Below, one piece after another: positions 53,101 to 63,675 of a stretch of DNA of 64,000 bases. Origin of the DNA: Streptomyces sp. Tue 6430. Lineage in GTDB: Bacteria > Actinomycetota > Actinomycetes > Streptomycetales > Streptomycetaceae. The stretch lies in contig JAKGSH010000010.1 in assembly GCA_021568835.1 (NCBI GenBank), forward strand, positions 5,270,001 to 5,334,000, read 5' to 3'. The notes below the pieces were generated by a model, which saw nothing but the letters and a program-made list of their open reading frames with translations, did no database searches and was not told the origin of the DNA. Each line of letters opens with the position of its first letter. Within the stretch, counting starts at the first letter, position 1. Made by a program: the position numbers and the translations under genes.

Positions 53101-54494
53101 CCGAGGAGCGGCAGTGCCCCCGCTTCGCTTCCGGCGTCGTCCAGGATCCGTTCGACGAGCCCCGGCTCGTAGGTCACGGCCACGCCCGGGAGATTCTCCA
53201 GCGGCTTGGTGATCACCTCCGTGAGCTGACTGCGGGACATCGGCGTCAGCGGCAGGGTGTCTCCGCGGTGCAGCGCGGGACCGAGACTCGGATGTCGGAG
53301 GGCGGCGTCGACGAAGTCGGCCCGCAGGGTGACCAGGACGCCGGGCGCGCCGGCCGGCCGGTTCTCCGGGAAGAGCGCGTCGACCGTCCGGGCGACCTCG
53401 GTGTCCGTGCCGGCGAGCAGCGCCTCGGCCTGGTCGAGTACGACGAGGAGCTTGCCGCCCGGCTTCCCGCGGAGGCGGTGAAGGGTGTCCACGAGCCCCA
53501 GCTCCGTGAGCCACTCCTGTACTTCGCCGGCGTTCCGCGCCCCGTGCCGCCCGGTGCCGTAGGCCTCGTACAGCTCGGTGGCGAGCGCGGCCAGTGGCGA
53601 GGAGACCGGCCCGGCGTCCACCACCAGGACGTCGTACCCCTTCTCCCGCATCCTCGGCACCACACCGGCCAGCGCGAGCGACGACTTGCCCGAGCCCGAC
53701 GGCCCGTACACGGTGACGCTCGGACGCCCGGCCAGCAGGGCACCGGTCACCTTCGCCGTGTCGTCGTCACGGCCGAAGTAGACGTCCGCGTCGCGCTCCT
53801 GGAAGGTCGTGAGGCTCCGGAAGGGCGACGGCGGTTCCACGATCCTCTCGAGTTCGGGGATGAGCCTCAGCACCGTGCTCGCGCGGATCACGAACGTCTG
53901 CTGGGCCTCGTCGCGCCCCCGCTGGGTCACCGCGACGAGGCCCACGACCGCACGGCCGCGGGAGTCCCAGACAGGGCTGCCGCTGAAACCCTCCTCGATG
54001 TGGGGCCTGGTCTCGTCGGTCCGGGAGAGCTGTCGCCAGCCCTCCTCCGTCGGCCCGCCGAGGACCCCCCAGTACCAGGATCCACCCGGCCGCCGTTGCG
54101 TGAACCCGACGATGCCGACTCTCCTGTCCCAGGCGGTCGCGGGCTCGGCCAGGGCCAGCGGACGGCCGCCGGGTACGGCGCCCCGCACGCGCAGGACCGC
54201 GACGTCCCCGGTGCCGTCGTCCCGTTCTTCGATGTAGTGCTCGACCTCGGCGGTCCAGGACCGCCCCGCCAGGTCCGCGTCCAGCGGCATGTCCAGCGTG
54301 ACCGGGGTCCCGGCCGCCACCTCGGCCGTGCCGTGTCCCTCCCCCGAGGCGTACGCCACCACATGGGCGCAGGTCAGCACCACGTCCGGCGCCAGGAGGA
54401 AACCCGCGCCCACGGGCTCACCGTTCCGTCCCCTGATCCGGACGACCGACGAGACCAACGCCTCGTCGGGCTCCTGCGGCTCCGCCTCCGTCAT
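50124..54494 (-). CDS. Trypsin-like protease - STAND NTPase - transmembrane - WD40-type repeat protein
   Basis: About 1,456 residues after bridging frameshifts near 52785, 50805 and 50435. Residues 1-220 are a trypsin-like protease with triad His in LTCAHVV, Asp in GDVAVLRV and Ser in EEGFSGSPVW. Residues 230-640 are an nSTAND-type P-loop NTPase (FFGRDDD-like entry, Walker A GPSGSGKSS, Walker B LLVVLDQAEAL). A transmembrane helix (WIAIAVVLAVIAGLGTFLVY) precedes a beta-propeller of WD40-like repeats (PRLWDLETGRHEELP). The C-terminus is the Streptomyces tail LTEDERRGLPDGLPDRIC. Related STAND-protease architectures are proposed or proven conflict and anti-phage systems. A TTA codon (51226-51228) suggests bldA dependence. 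A small partner gene lies 48 nt upstream. Alternative: a developmental signalling protein. Confidence 0.85.
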
Positions 54495-54542
54495 ACGGTC
54501 CCCGTCTCGCCACGGCCCGACAATCCCTGCAGGCTCAACTCC

Positions 54543-54917
54543 TCACGGATTATCGACCGTTGCTCCGGAGTGGTCACGCCTGTTCCCTGTGCGGGTCACG
54601 GAGAAGTTCGCCACAGTGGCGGTGCTCGCGACGACCACATCGGCCTCGGCCGACAGCGACACCCCGAACTCCGGAGGGGTCTCATCAGGCGCGTCGGCCG
54701 GCCCGCGGAACCGTCCGAAGTTCGGGGATGCCCTTCCACCGCCTCTGGCCGAGGCCGCACTGCCGGCCCGGCCGGCCGACACGGAGTCCGCCGCCATCGT
54801 GCTCACGGAACCGGTGCGCTTCGTCCGGCGCGAAGGATGACGCCACCCACCGTTCCGGCCGGGCGAGGAAAAGGGAAGCCGGACGGACCGAGCATACGAA
54901 AACCGGACATCGGTCAC
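54543..54917 (-). CDS. Small trypsin-co-occurring (CU044_2847/trypco1-like) protein
   Basis: Minus-strand frame just upstream of the protease-STAND gene. Its C-terminal half (PPEFGVSLSAEADVVVAS, then VANFSVTRTG) matches the conserved end of small proteins that habitually precede trypsin-STAND genes. The N-terminal half is not family-like, and the true start may be internal (for example the ATG of MAADSVSAG) or an indel may lie upstream. Probably co-transcribed with the protease gene. Function unknown; presumed to feed a signal to or regulate the protease-NTPase. Confidence 0.5.
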   Translation of the reverse strand: MTDVRFSYARSVRLPFSSPGRNGGWRHPSRRTKRTGSVSTMAADSVSAGRAGSAASARGGGRASPNFGRFRGPADAPDETPPEFGVSLSAEADVVVASTATVANFSVTRTGNRRDHSGATVDNP

Positions 54918-54952
54918 AGTCCCTGCCGGAGATCCGGAACAATGAAGCGACG

Positions 54953-56593
54953 ATGACTTCGCAGACCTCTCCGACTCCCCGCTCCCACGGCTCCCCCTCC
55001 GCCGACTACGCCCCGTTCGCCCACCTCACCACCCCAACGCCCCCCTCTACCGCCAGGTCATGCGCGCGTTCCTCGCCGCCAAGGAGCGGTTCGCGGTGCA
55101 TCTGCGGCCGGAGGACGTGTACGCCGCCCTGGACGCGGGGAGCCGGCCCGCCGGCCTCGACGCGGTGACGCAGGCGCTGGACAAGCTCGTGGAGTGGGGC
55201 AACCTGCGGGCCGACCCCGACCACGCCCGGGTGATGGCGGTCGAGGACTTCTACCGCAGGCGGTTCATCTACCAGCTCACCCGCGCCGGGGAGGCGGCCG
55301 AGGCGGCGCTGGGGACGTACGACGAGGTGCTGGGGCGGCGCGGCGAGCTCCAGGCGGTCGCGCTGCACGACATCGTCACGCAGCTGCGGGCGCTCCTGGT
55401 GATCGCCGCGGAGGACGAGCCCGACCCGGCCAAGGCGTACATCGCCCTGTCCGTGCTGACGGCACGGTTCACCGACCTCGCGGACAACGCCCGCGCCTTC
55501 ATGGGGTCGCTCCAGCGGACCATCGACCTGCACGACATCGAGGTCGAGGCGTTCCTCGTCTACAAGGACCGGCTGATCCAGTACCTGGAGCGGTTCATCC
55601 AGGATCTGATCACGCTCGGCGGGCGGATCGCCCTGCTGATCGGGGAGCTGGAGGAGCAGGGCAGGGTGGGGCCGCTGCTGTCGCTGGCCGCCGCCCGCGA
55701 GGCCGCCGACGCCGCTCCCGAGGACGCCGGGCGGGCGGAGGCGGTGGCGTACGAGCGGTGGGCCGCCCGGTGGTCCGGGCTCGCCGAGTGGTTCGTGTCG
55801 GGGGAGGGGCGGGAGTCGCAGGCCAGGCTGCTGCGCGGACGGGCGCTCAACTCGATTCCGCAGCTGCTGGCCGTCGTACGGCAGTTGAACGAGCGGCGGG
55901 CCGGGCGGTCCGACCGTTCCGCCGACTTCCGCACCCTGGCACGCTGGTTCGCCCAGGCGCCGGACGACGCGGCGCGGCACCGGCTGTGGCGGGTGGCGTT
56001 CGGGCTGCACTCCTCGCGGCACCTGACCGTCGACGCAGACACCCTCGCCGAACGGACGGCCGCCCCGGAACCGGCCTCCACCCCGTGGGGCGAGGCGCGG
56101 CCGCTACGGATCAGCCCCCAGCTGCGCCGCACCGGCAGTTACGAGCGGCGCGGCAAGCCGCGCAGGGTGGCCGACCGGGCGAGGCGAAGCGCAGGCTCGC
56201 CGAGATCGCCGCCCGGCAGACGGAGGAGACCGGGCGGGCCCGGGACCGGCTCGTGACGGGCGGGCCGGTACGGCTGTCCCGGCTCGGTGAACTCGATCCG
56301 CTCGCCTTCCAGTTGTTCCTGCGGCTGCTCGGCGACGCGCTCGCCACCTGGCGGCCGGGGACAACGGTCACCACGGCCACCAGCGGGGACGGTTCCATGG
56401 AGGTCCGGCTGACCGCCCTCGACGACGGATCGACGGCCGAAGTGCACACCCCCGACGGGTGTTCAGCGGCCCCGACCACCTGATCGACATCGTCGACCTC
56501 ACGGCGGAGCACGGCGATCGTGCCGTACCCGGCCCCGTTCCCGTCCCCGCCCCACGAGAAGACACCTCTCCCCGGCTCACGGAGGAACGATGA
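54953..56593 (+). CDS. jetA: Wadjet type III JetA (DUF2397/TIGR02677), kleisin-like subunit
   Basis: First gene of a four-gene SMC-like plasmid-defence operon. About 546 residues after bridging frameshifts near 55037 (loss in a C-run), 56178 and 56461. Opens with FAHLTTPNAPLYRQVMRAFL, typical of the DUF2397 N-terminal winged-helix; the middle is helical (LHDIEVEAFLVYKDRLIQYL). The end LIDIVDLTAEH ... TEER runs into the next start, with ATGA overlap at 56590. In the MukF/JetA analogy it bridges the two SMC heads. The ATG at 54953 has only a weak ribosome site. The divergent defence gene ends its start codon 35 nt away, so promoters must overlap coding or spacer sequence. Confidence 0.87.
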
Positions 56594-57838
56594 GCGGCCC
56601 CCTCGCCGAGGTCCTGGACGGCCAGCGCCAGGCCGACCTCCAGAAGGCCGCACGCGCCCTGCTGAAGGAGCCGCTCCTCACCGCCGACGGGCCGTACGCC
56701 GACGAGTTCCGGCTGGTGCGCCGGCACACCGCCGAGCTGCGGGAGTGGTTCGAGCGCAACGCCGGCTGGACACTGCGCACGGACGCCGACGCGGCACGGC
56801 TGCGCAAGACGCCGGGCACCCTCACCGACGCCACGCACCCGGCACGCGAGGCCGCCCGCAGCGCCCTGCCCTTCACCCGCCGCCGCTACGTCCTGCTCTG
56901 CCTGGCCCTGGCCGCGCTGGAACGGGGCGAGTCGCAGGTGGCCCTCGGACGCCTCGCCGAACAGGTCGTGCTGGCCGCCGCCGATCCCGAACTCGTCGCC
57001 ACCGGGATCACGTTCACCCTGGAGCGGCGCGACGAGCGCCTCGACCTCGCCGCCGTCGTCCGCCTGCTGCTGCGGCTCGGGGTGCTGCGGAGGGTGGCCG
57101 GCGACGAGGACGCCTACGTCAGCGGATCGGGCGACGCGCTGTACGACGTGCGGCGGCGCGTGCTGGCCGGGATGCCGGCGTCCCTGCACGGCCCTCCATG
57201 GTCGAGGCCGAGGGCTTCGAGGAGCGCCTGACGGAGATGACCGCGCGCACCGCGCTCGACAGCGACGAGCTCAGGTTCCGGGCGATCCGCTGGAAGCTGA
57301 CCCGCGTCCTCCTGGACGACCCGGTGCTCTACTACGACCACCTCGCCGACGACGAACTGGCCTACCTCACCCGGCAGCGCGGCTTCATCACCGCCCGCAT
57401 CAACGAACTGACCGGACTCGTCCCGGAGATCCGCGCCGAGGGTATCGCCATGGTCGACCCCTGGACGACCTCACGGACGTGCGCATGCCCGAGCAGGGCA
57501 CCCACGGCCACATCACCCTGCTGCTGGCGGGGCACCTGGCACGGGCGGCCGGGCCCGTCGAACCGGCGGAGCTGGCGGCTCGCGTACGGGAACTGGCCGC
57601 GGAGCACGGCGGGTTCTGGTCCAAGTCGGCGCGGGAGCCGGGAACGGAGCCCGAACTCGTGGACAGGGCGCTGACCAGGCTGGTGGCGCTGGGACTCGCC
57701 GAGATCACGGAGCGGGGCGTCGTCCCGCGGCCGGCCCTCGCGCGGTACGCGGTCGGCGAGCCCGTCGTCAGGGAACCGGGACCCGCCCGCCGCCTCCCCG
57801 CCGCATCCCACGACACGACCGCGAAGGACGAGAAGTGA
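56590..57838 (+). CDS. jetB: Wadjet type III JetB (DUF2398/TIGR02678), KITE-like subunit
   Basis: About 415 residues with frameshifts near 57193 and 57465. DUF2398 features include the N-terminal DLQKAARALLKEPLLTADGP, FRLVRRHTAELREWF, FTRRRYVLLCLALAALER, and the central LTRVLLDDPVLYYDHL with YLTRQRGFI. By analogy with MukE/JetB it dimerises and binds the kleisin. It overlaps jetA (ATGA) and jetC (GTGA) by four bases each, implying translational coupling and fixed stoichiometry. Confidence 0.88.
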
Positions 57839-60800
57839 ACCGCCCCGTGACCGCGCTCCCCGGCACCGAGCTGCCCGGCCCCGCGCTCCCCGCTCCCGCC
57901 CCGGGCCGGTGGCGCCCCCTGCGCATCGGACTCGTCGACCTCTTCCACTACGACGCCGAGGAGTTCTGGTTCCGTGACGGCCGGCTGCTGCTGCGCGGCA
58001 ACAACGGCACCGGCAAGTCGAAGGTGCTCGCCCTCACCCTGCCGTTCCTGCTGGACGGCGACCTCTCCGCCCGCCGTGTCGAACCCGACGGCGATCCGGG
58101 CAAGCGCATGGAGTGGAACCTGCTCCTGGGCGGCGCGCACCCGTACCCCGAACGGCTCGGCTACACCTGGATCGAGTTCGGGCGGCTCGACGCGGCCACG
58201 GGCGAGGCGCACTTCCGCACTCTGCTGTGCGGGCTGAAGGCGGTCACCGGACGTGGCATCGCCCGGCACTGGTTCGCGGTCACCGACCAGCGGATCGGCG
58301 CCGGCCTGTTCCTGATGGACGCCACCGGGACGGCGCTGTCCCGGGACCGGCTCGCCGAGGCCGTCGGTGACCGCGGCACGGTGTACGACACGGCGAAGGC
58401 CTACCGCAGGGCCGTCGACGAAGCGCTCTTCGGGCTCGGGGAGCGGCGCTACGGCGCCCTCGTCGACCTCCTGATCCAGCTGCGCCAGCCCCAGCTCTCC
58501 AAGCGTCCCAGCGAGGCCGCCCTGTCCCAGGCGCTGACCGAGGCGCTGCCGCCGATGGACCAGGCGGTCGTCGCCGACGCGGCGGAGGCGTTCCGGTCGC
58601 TGGACGAGGAGAAGGAGGAACTGCGGGCGGCCCGCGAGGCCGAGCAGGCGTCCTCGGCGTTCCTCGACCACTACCGCCGCTACGCCCGCCTCGCCTCCCG
58701 GCGCCGCGCCCGCCTGCCCCGCCGCGAACACGCCCGCTACGAGAACCTGCAACGGGAGCTCGCCCGGGCACAGGCGGACCGGGACCGTGCCGCGGCGGAC
58801 GGCGAGGAGGCCCGGGCCAGGGGCGCCGCCCTCGGCGAGCGGGCCGCACGGCTGGCCGCCCAGGACGCCGCACTGCGGGCCCGGCCCGAGATGCGCGACG
58901 CCCACGCCCTGGACCGGGCGGCCGACGACGCCTCCCGCACGGCCGGGGAGCTGAAGCGGGCCGAGGCCGACCGGCGTACGGCGGCCGAGGCGCACACCCG
59001 TGCCCTGGGTCGGCTCGGCACCGCGGACAACCGGCTCACGGCCGCCCGGGAGACCCTGGACGGCATCCGGCACCGGGTGGCCGAGAGCGCGGCGGCCGCC
59101 CGGCTCGACGTCCCCAGGACGGAGGGAGCCCCGGACGCGGTCCTGCGCCGGGAGGCCGACGAGGCGACGGCGAGCAGGCGGCGCGCCGTCGAGCATGTGA
59201 CGGAACTCGCCGCACAGGCCGAGCGGGCCGAGGAACAGCACCGGGCCGCCCGGCTGCGCGCCGACGAGGCCGACGAGGAGGTCGTACACGCCGAGGAGCG
59301 GCTGGCCGGGCGGAGGAGGCCACCGCCGCGGCGGGGCGTGCGCTGGTCACGGCCGTGCGGGAGCATCTGTCGGGTGCGTGGAGCTGCGGGTGCCCGGGCT
59401 GCCGGGGGTCCTGGACGCCGTGCAGGACTGGGTGGGCTCTCTCGACGGTCCGATGCCGGCCCGTACGGCGGCGACCGAGGCGCACCGGGCCGCCACCTCA
59501 CGCCTGGCCGACCGGGCGGCCCTGCTGGCCCACCGCGAGGAGGCGGCGGCGGAGCGGCAGCGACTGGCGGTGGAGGAGCTGACCGTCCTCGAAGCGGGAG
59601 GGGAGCGCGGCCCGTCGGCCCCCCACACGCGCACCCCCGGCGCACGGGACCGGGGCCCCGGTGCTCCGCTGTGGCGGCTGGTCGACTTCCGCCCGCACGT
59701 CACCGAGGCCGGCCGCGCGGGACTGGAAGCCGCGCTGGAGGCGTCGGGGCTCCTGGACGCCTGGGTGCGGCCGGACGGCTCCACGGTCGCGGTCGACGGC
59801 CATGACGTGCTGCTCGACCCGGTCGGGCCGCTGGGCGGGACCGGCCTCGACCACGCGCTGTGCCCGGCGGTCGACCCCGTGGACGCGGGAGCCGCCGCCG
59901 TGGGGAGGAGACGGTCGCGCGCCTGCTCGCGTCGATCGGACTGGCCGCGGCCGACGACGGGTCCGGCGAGGCCTCGCAGGAGGCCGACGGCCACGACACC
60001 TGGGTCTGCGCGGACGGCCGCTTCCGCGTCGGAGCGCTCACCGGGAGCTGGGCCAAGGACAGCGCCCAGTACGTGGGAGAAGGAGCACGGGAACAGGCGC
60101 GTCGCGTCCGGGTCGGGGAACTGCGTGCCGAGATCGACGACCTGACAGCGGAACGGGAACGGCTGACCGAGGAGTTCCGCACCGTGGCCGGGCGCCGCGC
60201 CGTGCTGGACGCCGAGCTCGACGCACTGGAGGGCGACGACGACCTGCGGCGCGCCCACGCACACGTCACCGCCGCGGCCGAAGCGGTCCGCCGCGCCCGC
60301 GCCCGGCGGGACGAACGGGCCGCGGAACTCGCTCCGACCGCGTTGCGGGCCGAGCGCGCGGTGGCCGAACTGACCGACACGGCGGCCGCCCTGAACCTCC
60401 CCGCCGACCGCACGGCACTGGGCGCCGTGCGCCAGGCGCTCGCCGACCACACCGCCCTCCTGGCGGCCCTGTGGCCCGCGCTGCGCGAGCGCGCGGAGGC
60501 CGAGCGCGCGGTGACCGGCGAGCGGGAGGAGACCCGACGGACCGAACTCCTCGTGTCCGAGCGTGCCGAGCGCGCCGTGGCGGCGGCCCGGACCGCCGCG
60601 GCGGCGGACGAACACCTCACGACGCTCCGCTCCACCGTCGGGGCGGCCGTCGCCGAGCTCCAGCGACAGCTGGAGGAGACGTCCGAGGCGGCCCGGGTCT
60701 GCGCGGACGAACAGGAGAAGGTGCGGGCGGAACACGGTGACGCCGAGCGACGGGCCCACCGCGCGGAGGGGCGCATCGAAAGGCTCGCCGAGGACGTCAC

Positions 60801-62123
60801 CGAGGCGACCGCCACGCGTGACGAGGCCGTCGCGGCGTTCCAGCGGTTCGCCGCGACGGGGCTGCTCACCGTCGCACTGCCCGACCTCGCCGTACCGGAC
60901 GACGGAGGGACGTGGGCGGCGACCCCCGCCATCGCCCTCGCGCGGGCGGTGGAGTCACGACTCTCCTCGGCCGACGACACCGACGCGGCCTGGGAGCGCG
61001 TGCAGAAGAAACTGAGCGAGGAGTTCGGCAGGCTCCAGGACGCGCTGTCGCGGCACGGCCACACCGCCACCGCCCGCCCGAGCGAGGACGGCATGCGGGT
61101 CGACATCGTCTACCAGGGCCGGGAACGGGCCGTACCCGAACTCGCCGAGGCACTGGCCGTGGAGGTCACGGAACTCACCCGCATCCTCTCCGCACACGAG
61201 CGCGAGATCCTCCAGACCCATCTGATCACCGAGGTCGCCGGGACGCTCCAGGAACTGATCGGGGCGGCCGAACGGCAGGTGGCCGCCATGAACAGGGAGC
61301 TCGAGGAGCGTCCGACCTCCACGGGAATGAAACTGCGGCTGGTGTGGAGGGCGTCCCGCCGGGCACCGCAGGGACTGGCCCAGGCCCGTGAAAGGCTGCG
61401 CCAGTCCGCCGACGCGTGGTCGCCCGAGGACCGGGCCGCGGTCGGCGCGTTCCTCCAGGAGCAGATCGCCCGCAGGCAGGCCGACGACAGCGCCGGCAGC
61501 TGGCTGGAGGACCTCACCGCCGCCCTCGACTACCGGTCCTGGCACGAGTTCGGCGTCGAACGCCACCAGCACGGCAAGTGGGTGCCGGCCACCGGGCCCG
61601 CCTCCGGTGGGGAGCGGGTACTGGCCGCGTCCGTACCCCTGTTCGCCGCCGCGTCCTCGCACTACGCGAGCGCGGGCGGCGCGCACGCCCCGCGTCTGGT
61701 CACCCTGGACGAGGCGTTCGCCGGCGTCGACGACGACTCCCGCGCCAAGTGCCTCGGCCTGCTGCGCGCCTTCGACCTCGACGTCGTCATGACGAGCGAG
61801 CGCGAATGGGCCTGCTATCCCAGGTGCCGGGCATCGCCATCGCCCAGCTCTCCCGCGTCGACGACATCGACGCCGTGCTGGTGACGCGGTGGGAATGGGA
61901 CGGCGGCGAACGGCGGCGCGGCACGGAGCCCGGTGCGCGAACGGGCCTGCCCGGGGCGGCGGCCGACCACGTGGGCGAGTACGCCGACGGGCTGGTGAGT
62001 GCCCTCGGCGAGCCGCAGCGGACCGGCGTGGTGGACGGCTACGGCGCCTCCCGCGGCTCCGACGGCTCCGACGGCTCCGGCGGCTCCGGCGGCTCCGGCG
62101 GACAGGGATCCTTGTGGACGTGA
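57835..62123 (+). CDS. jetC: Wadjet type III JetC (TIGR02680), SMC-like ATPase
   Basis: About 1,430 residues. The N-terminal head has Walker A LLRGNNGTGKSK. Long Ala/Arg/Glu-rich coiled coils follow (about 58600-59340 and 60090-60880) around a central hinge-like region. The C-terminal head has the ABC signature GPASGGERVLAA and Walker B LVTLDEAFAGVDDDS. It should load on circular DNA and extrude loops using ATP. GTG start overlapping jetB. Frameshifts near 59315, 59372, 59903 and 61817 are bridged. The last 20 residues are a Gly/Ser/Asp repeat tail from a 9-bp tandem repeat (62055-62099), so its C-terminus is low-complexity and may vary in length between strains. Confidence 0.9.
62055..62099 (+). 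repeat. 9-bp tandem repeat at the jetC 3' end
   Basis: Five units encode GSD GSD GSG GSG GSG near the JetC C-terminus, shortly before the overlap with jetD. Confidence 0.85.
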
Positions 62124-63454
62124 ACCGTCCGACGCCCCCGACCGGCCGCGACGGAGGCCGGGCGGGGGCGGCCGCAGACGCGACGCCGGCGGAAGCCCGG
62201 ACCGACGTCGATGCCGAGCGTCTCGGCCGCCTGCTCGGCGACCCCGGTCTCACCTGGTTCGTGGACCGGGTCCGGCAGCGGATGGCACGCGGCCGCCCGC
62301 TCACCGGTTCCGTCACCCTGGCCGACCCCGACGCGTCCCAACGGCGCGCCGCCGAAAGGCTGCTGGGACGGGCTCCACGGTCCGGTGACTCGCTCGGCAT
62401 CCGCCTCACCGCCGTGGACGCGGTCCTGCGCCGCTCCGGTGTCAGCCCCGACGGGCTGGCGGCGGCCGTGGTGGCCCTCACCGGCCCGGTCGTGCTCCAC
62501 GCCGAGGCACGGAGCAGGGAGGAACGGGCCTGGGAGGAGGCGTACGCCCCGTTCGGGACCCTCGAGGGGGAGCAGGCCCGCTGGGCCGAACGGATCCGCG
62601 CCGACGGTCTCGTACGGCGCCTCGCCAGGACACCGCAGGCCGCGGGCCCCCTGGTGGAGGCCGCCGTACGCGCGTTGCGCGCGCTGCCCGCGTCACCCCC
62701 GGTCGCACGGGCGACGTTCGCGGCACGGAACCTTTCGGGCGCCCACGCCCTGGACGAGGGGACACCGCTCGCCACCCTCGTCCTGTCCGGCATCCGCTCC
62801 CTCACCGGCTTCCCCGACGGCTCCGGCGCGCAGTGGCGGCGGGAGGCGTGGGCCTCGGCGGGGCTGCTCAAGGACGACCTGTCGTCGACCGTCCTCACCC
62901 TCAACCTGCGCGGTGTCCCGCCCCTGGACTGGACGGCCGACGCGGGGGAGCCGACGGTGCTGACGCTCCGCTTCCTCACTCGTCACGCACCGGCCGTCGC
63001 CGTTCCGGTGACGGGAACCGTCCACGTCTGTGAGAACCCCGCCGTGCTGTCCGCCGCCGCCGACGCCTTCGGCCCGGCGTGCCCGCCCCTGGTGTGCCTC
63101 CAGGGGCAGCCGTCGGCCGCCGCCCTCACCTTGCTGCACGACCTGTCCACGCGGGGAGCCGGCCTCCTGTACCACGGGGATTTCGACTGGGGCGGTGTGC
63201 GCATCGCCGCGGCACTGGCGCGAAGCGTCCCCTGGCGTCCGTGGCGCTACGAGGCCGCCCATTACCGGGCAGCAGTGGCCGTGGCAGCCGCAGCCGCAGC
63301 CGCAGCGGACGCGGCCCCGGGCCTGACGGGCCGGCCCGCCGAGACCCCCTGGGACCCCGCCCTGGCCGCCTCCCTCCTCGAACTCGGTGTCCGGGTCGAA
63401 GAGGAAGCGGTGCTGGACGACCTGCTCGCGGACCTCGGGCCGGGAGCCCGTTGA
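62120..63454 (+). CDS. jetD: Wadjet type III JetD (DUF3323 + DUF2399/TIGR02679), Toprim-like nuclease
   Basis: A 444-residue protein, intact. The GTG at 62120 overlaps the jetC stop (GTGA). The N-terminal DUF3323-type region (about residues 30-240) includes GLTWFVDRVRQRM. The C-terminal DUF2399 has the Toprim-like acidic residues in VHVCENPAVLSAA (Glu) and YHGDFDWGGVRIA (Asp-x-Asp). An Ala run (AVAVAAAAAAAADAA) precedes the last helix. JetD is the subunit that cuts plasmid DNA once the JetABC motor stalls. Its completeness, with jetABC in order, makes a functional system plausible. Confidence 0.92.
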   Translation: MNRPTPPTGRDGGRAGAAADATPAEARTDVDAERLGRLLGDPGLTWFVDRVRQRMARGRPLTGSVTLADPDASQRRAAERLLGRAPRSGDSLGIRLTAVDAVLRRSGVSPDGLAAAVVALTGPVVLHAEARSREERAWEEAYAPFGTLEGEQARWAERIRADGLVRRLARTPQAAGPLVEAAVRALRALPASPPVARATFAARNLSGAHALDEGTPLATLVLSGIRSLTGFPDGSGAQWRREAWASAGLLKDDLSSTVLTLNLRGVPPLDWTADAGEPTVLTLRFLTRHAPAVAVPVTGTVHVCENPAVLSAAADAFGPACPPLVCLQGQPSAAALTLLHDLSTRGAGLLYHGDFDWGGVRIAAALARSVPWRPWRYEAAHYRAAVAVAAAAAAAADAAPGLTGRPAETPWDPALAASLLELGVRVEEEAVLDDLLADLGPGAR

Positions 63455-63675
63455 GGTGCCGCGTCCGGAACGGGACCGTGCTGGTCCGGATCCCCACGCT
63501 GCCGGCCTCCGCTCGCAGGCCGGGCCGGGCCGGTCCGTCGGGTCCGGGCCGGGGGGCCGGTTCGTGAAAGTTTCGGGGAATGGTTGTCGGGGTCGGGGGT
63601 AGGCGGGGCTTTGCGGGCACGACGGGCCGGCGACGACGGCCGGGGATCCGGCGGTGGATGGACTGGGAGGGGCAC

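Noticed and set aside
54289..54840. Plus-strand frame of 183 codons overlapping the protease gene start
   Set aside because: It has no ribosome site or recognisable family. The minus strand over the same DNA carries a segment matching proteins that typically precede trypsin-STAND genes.
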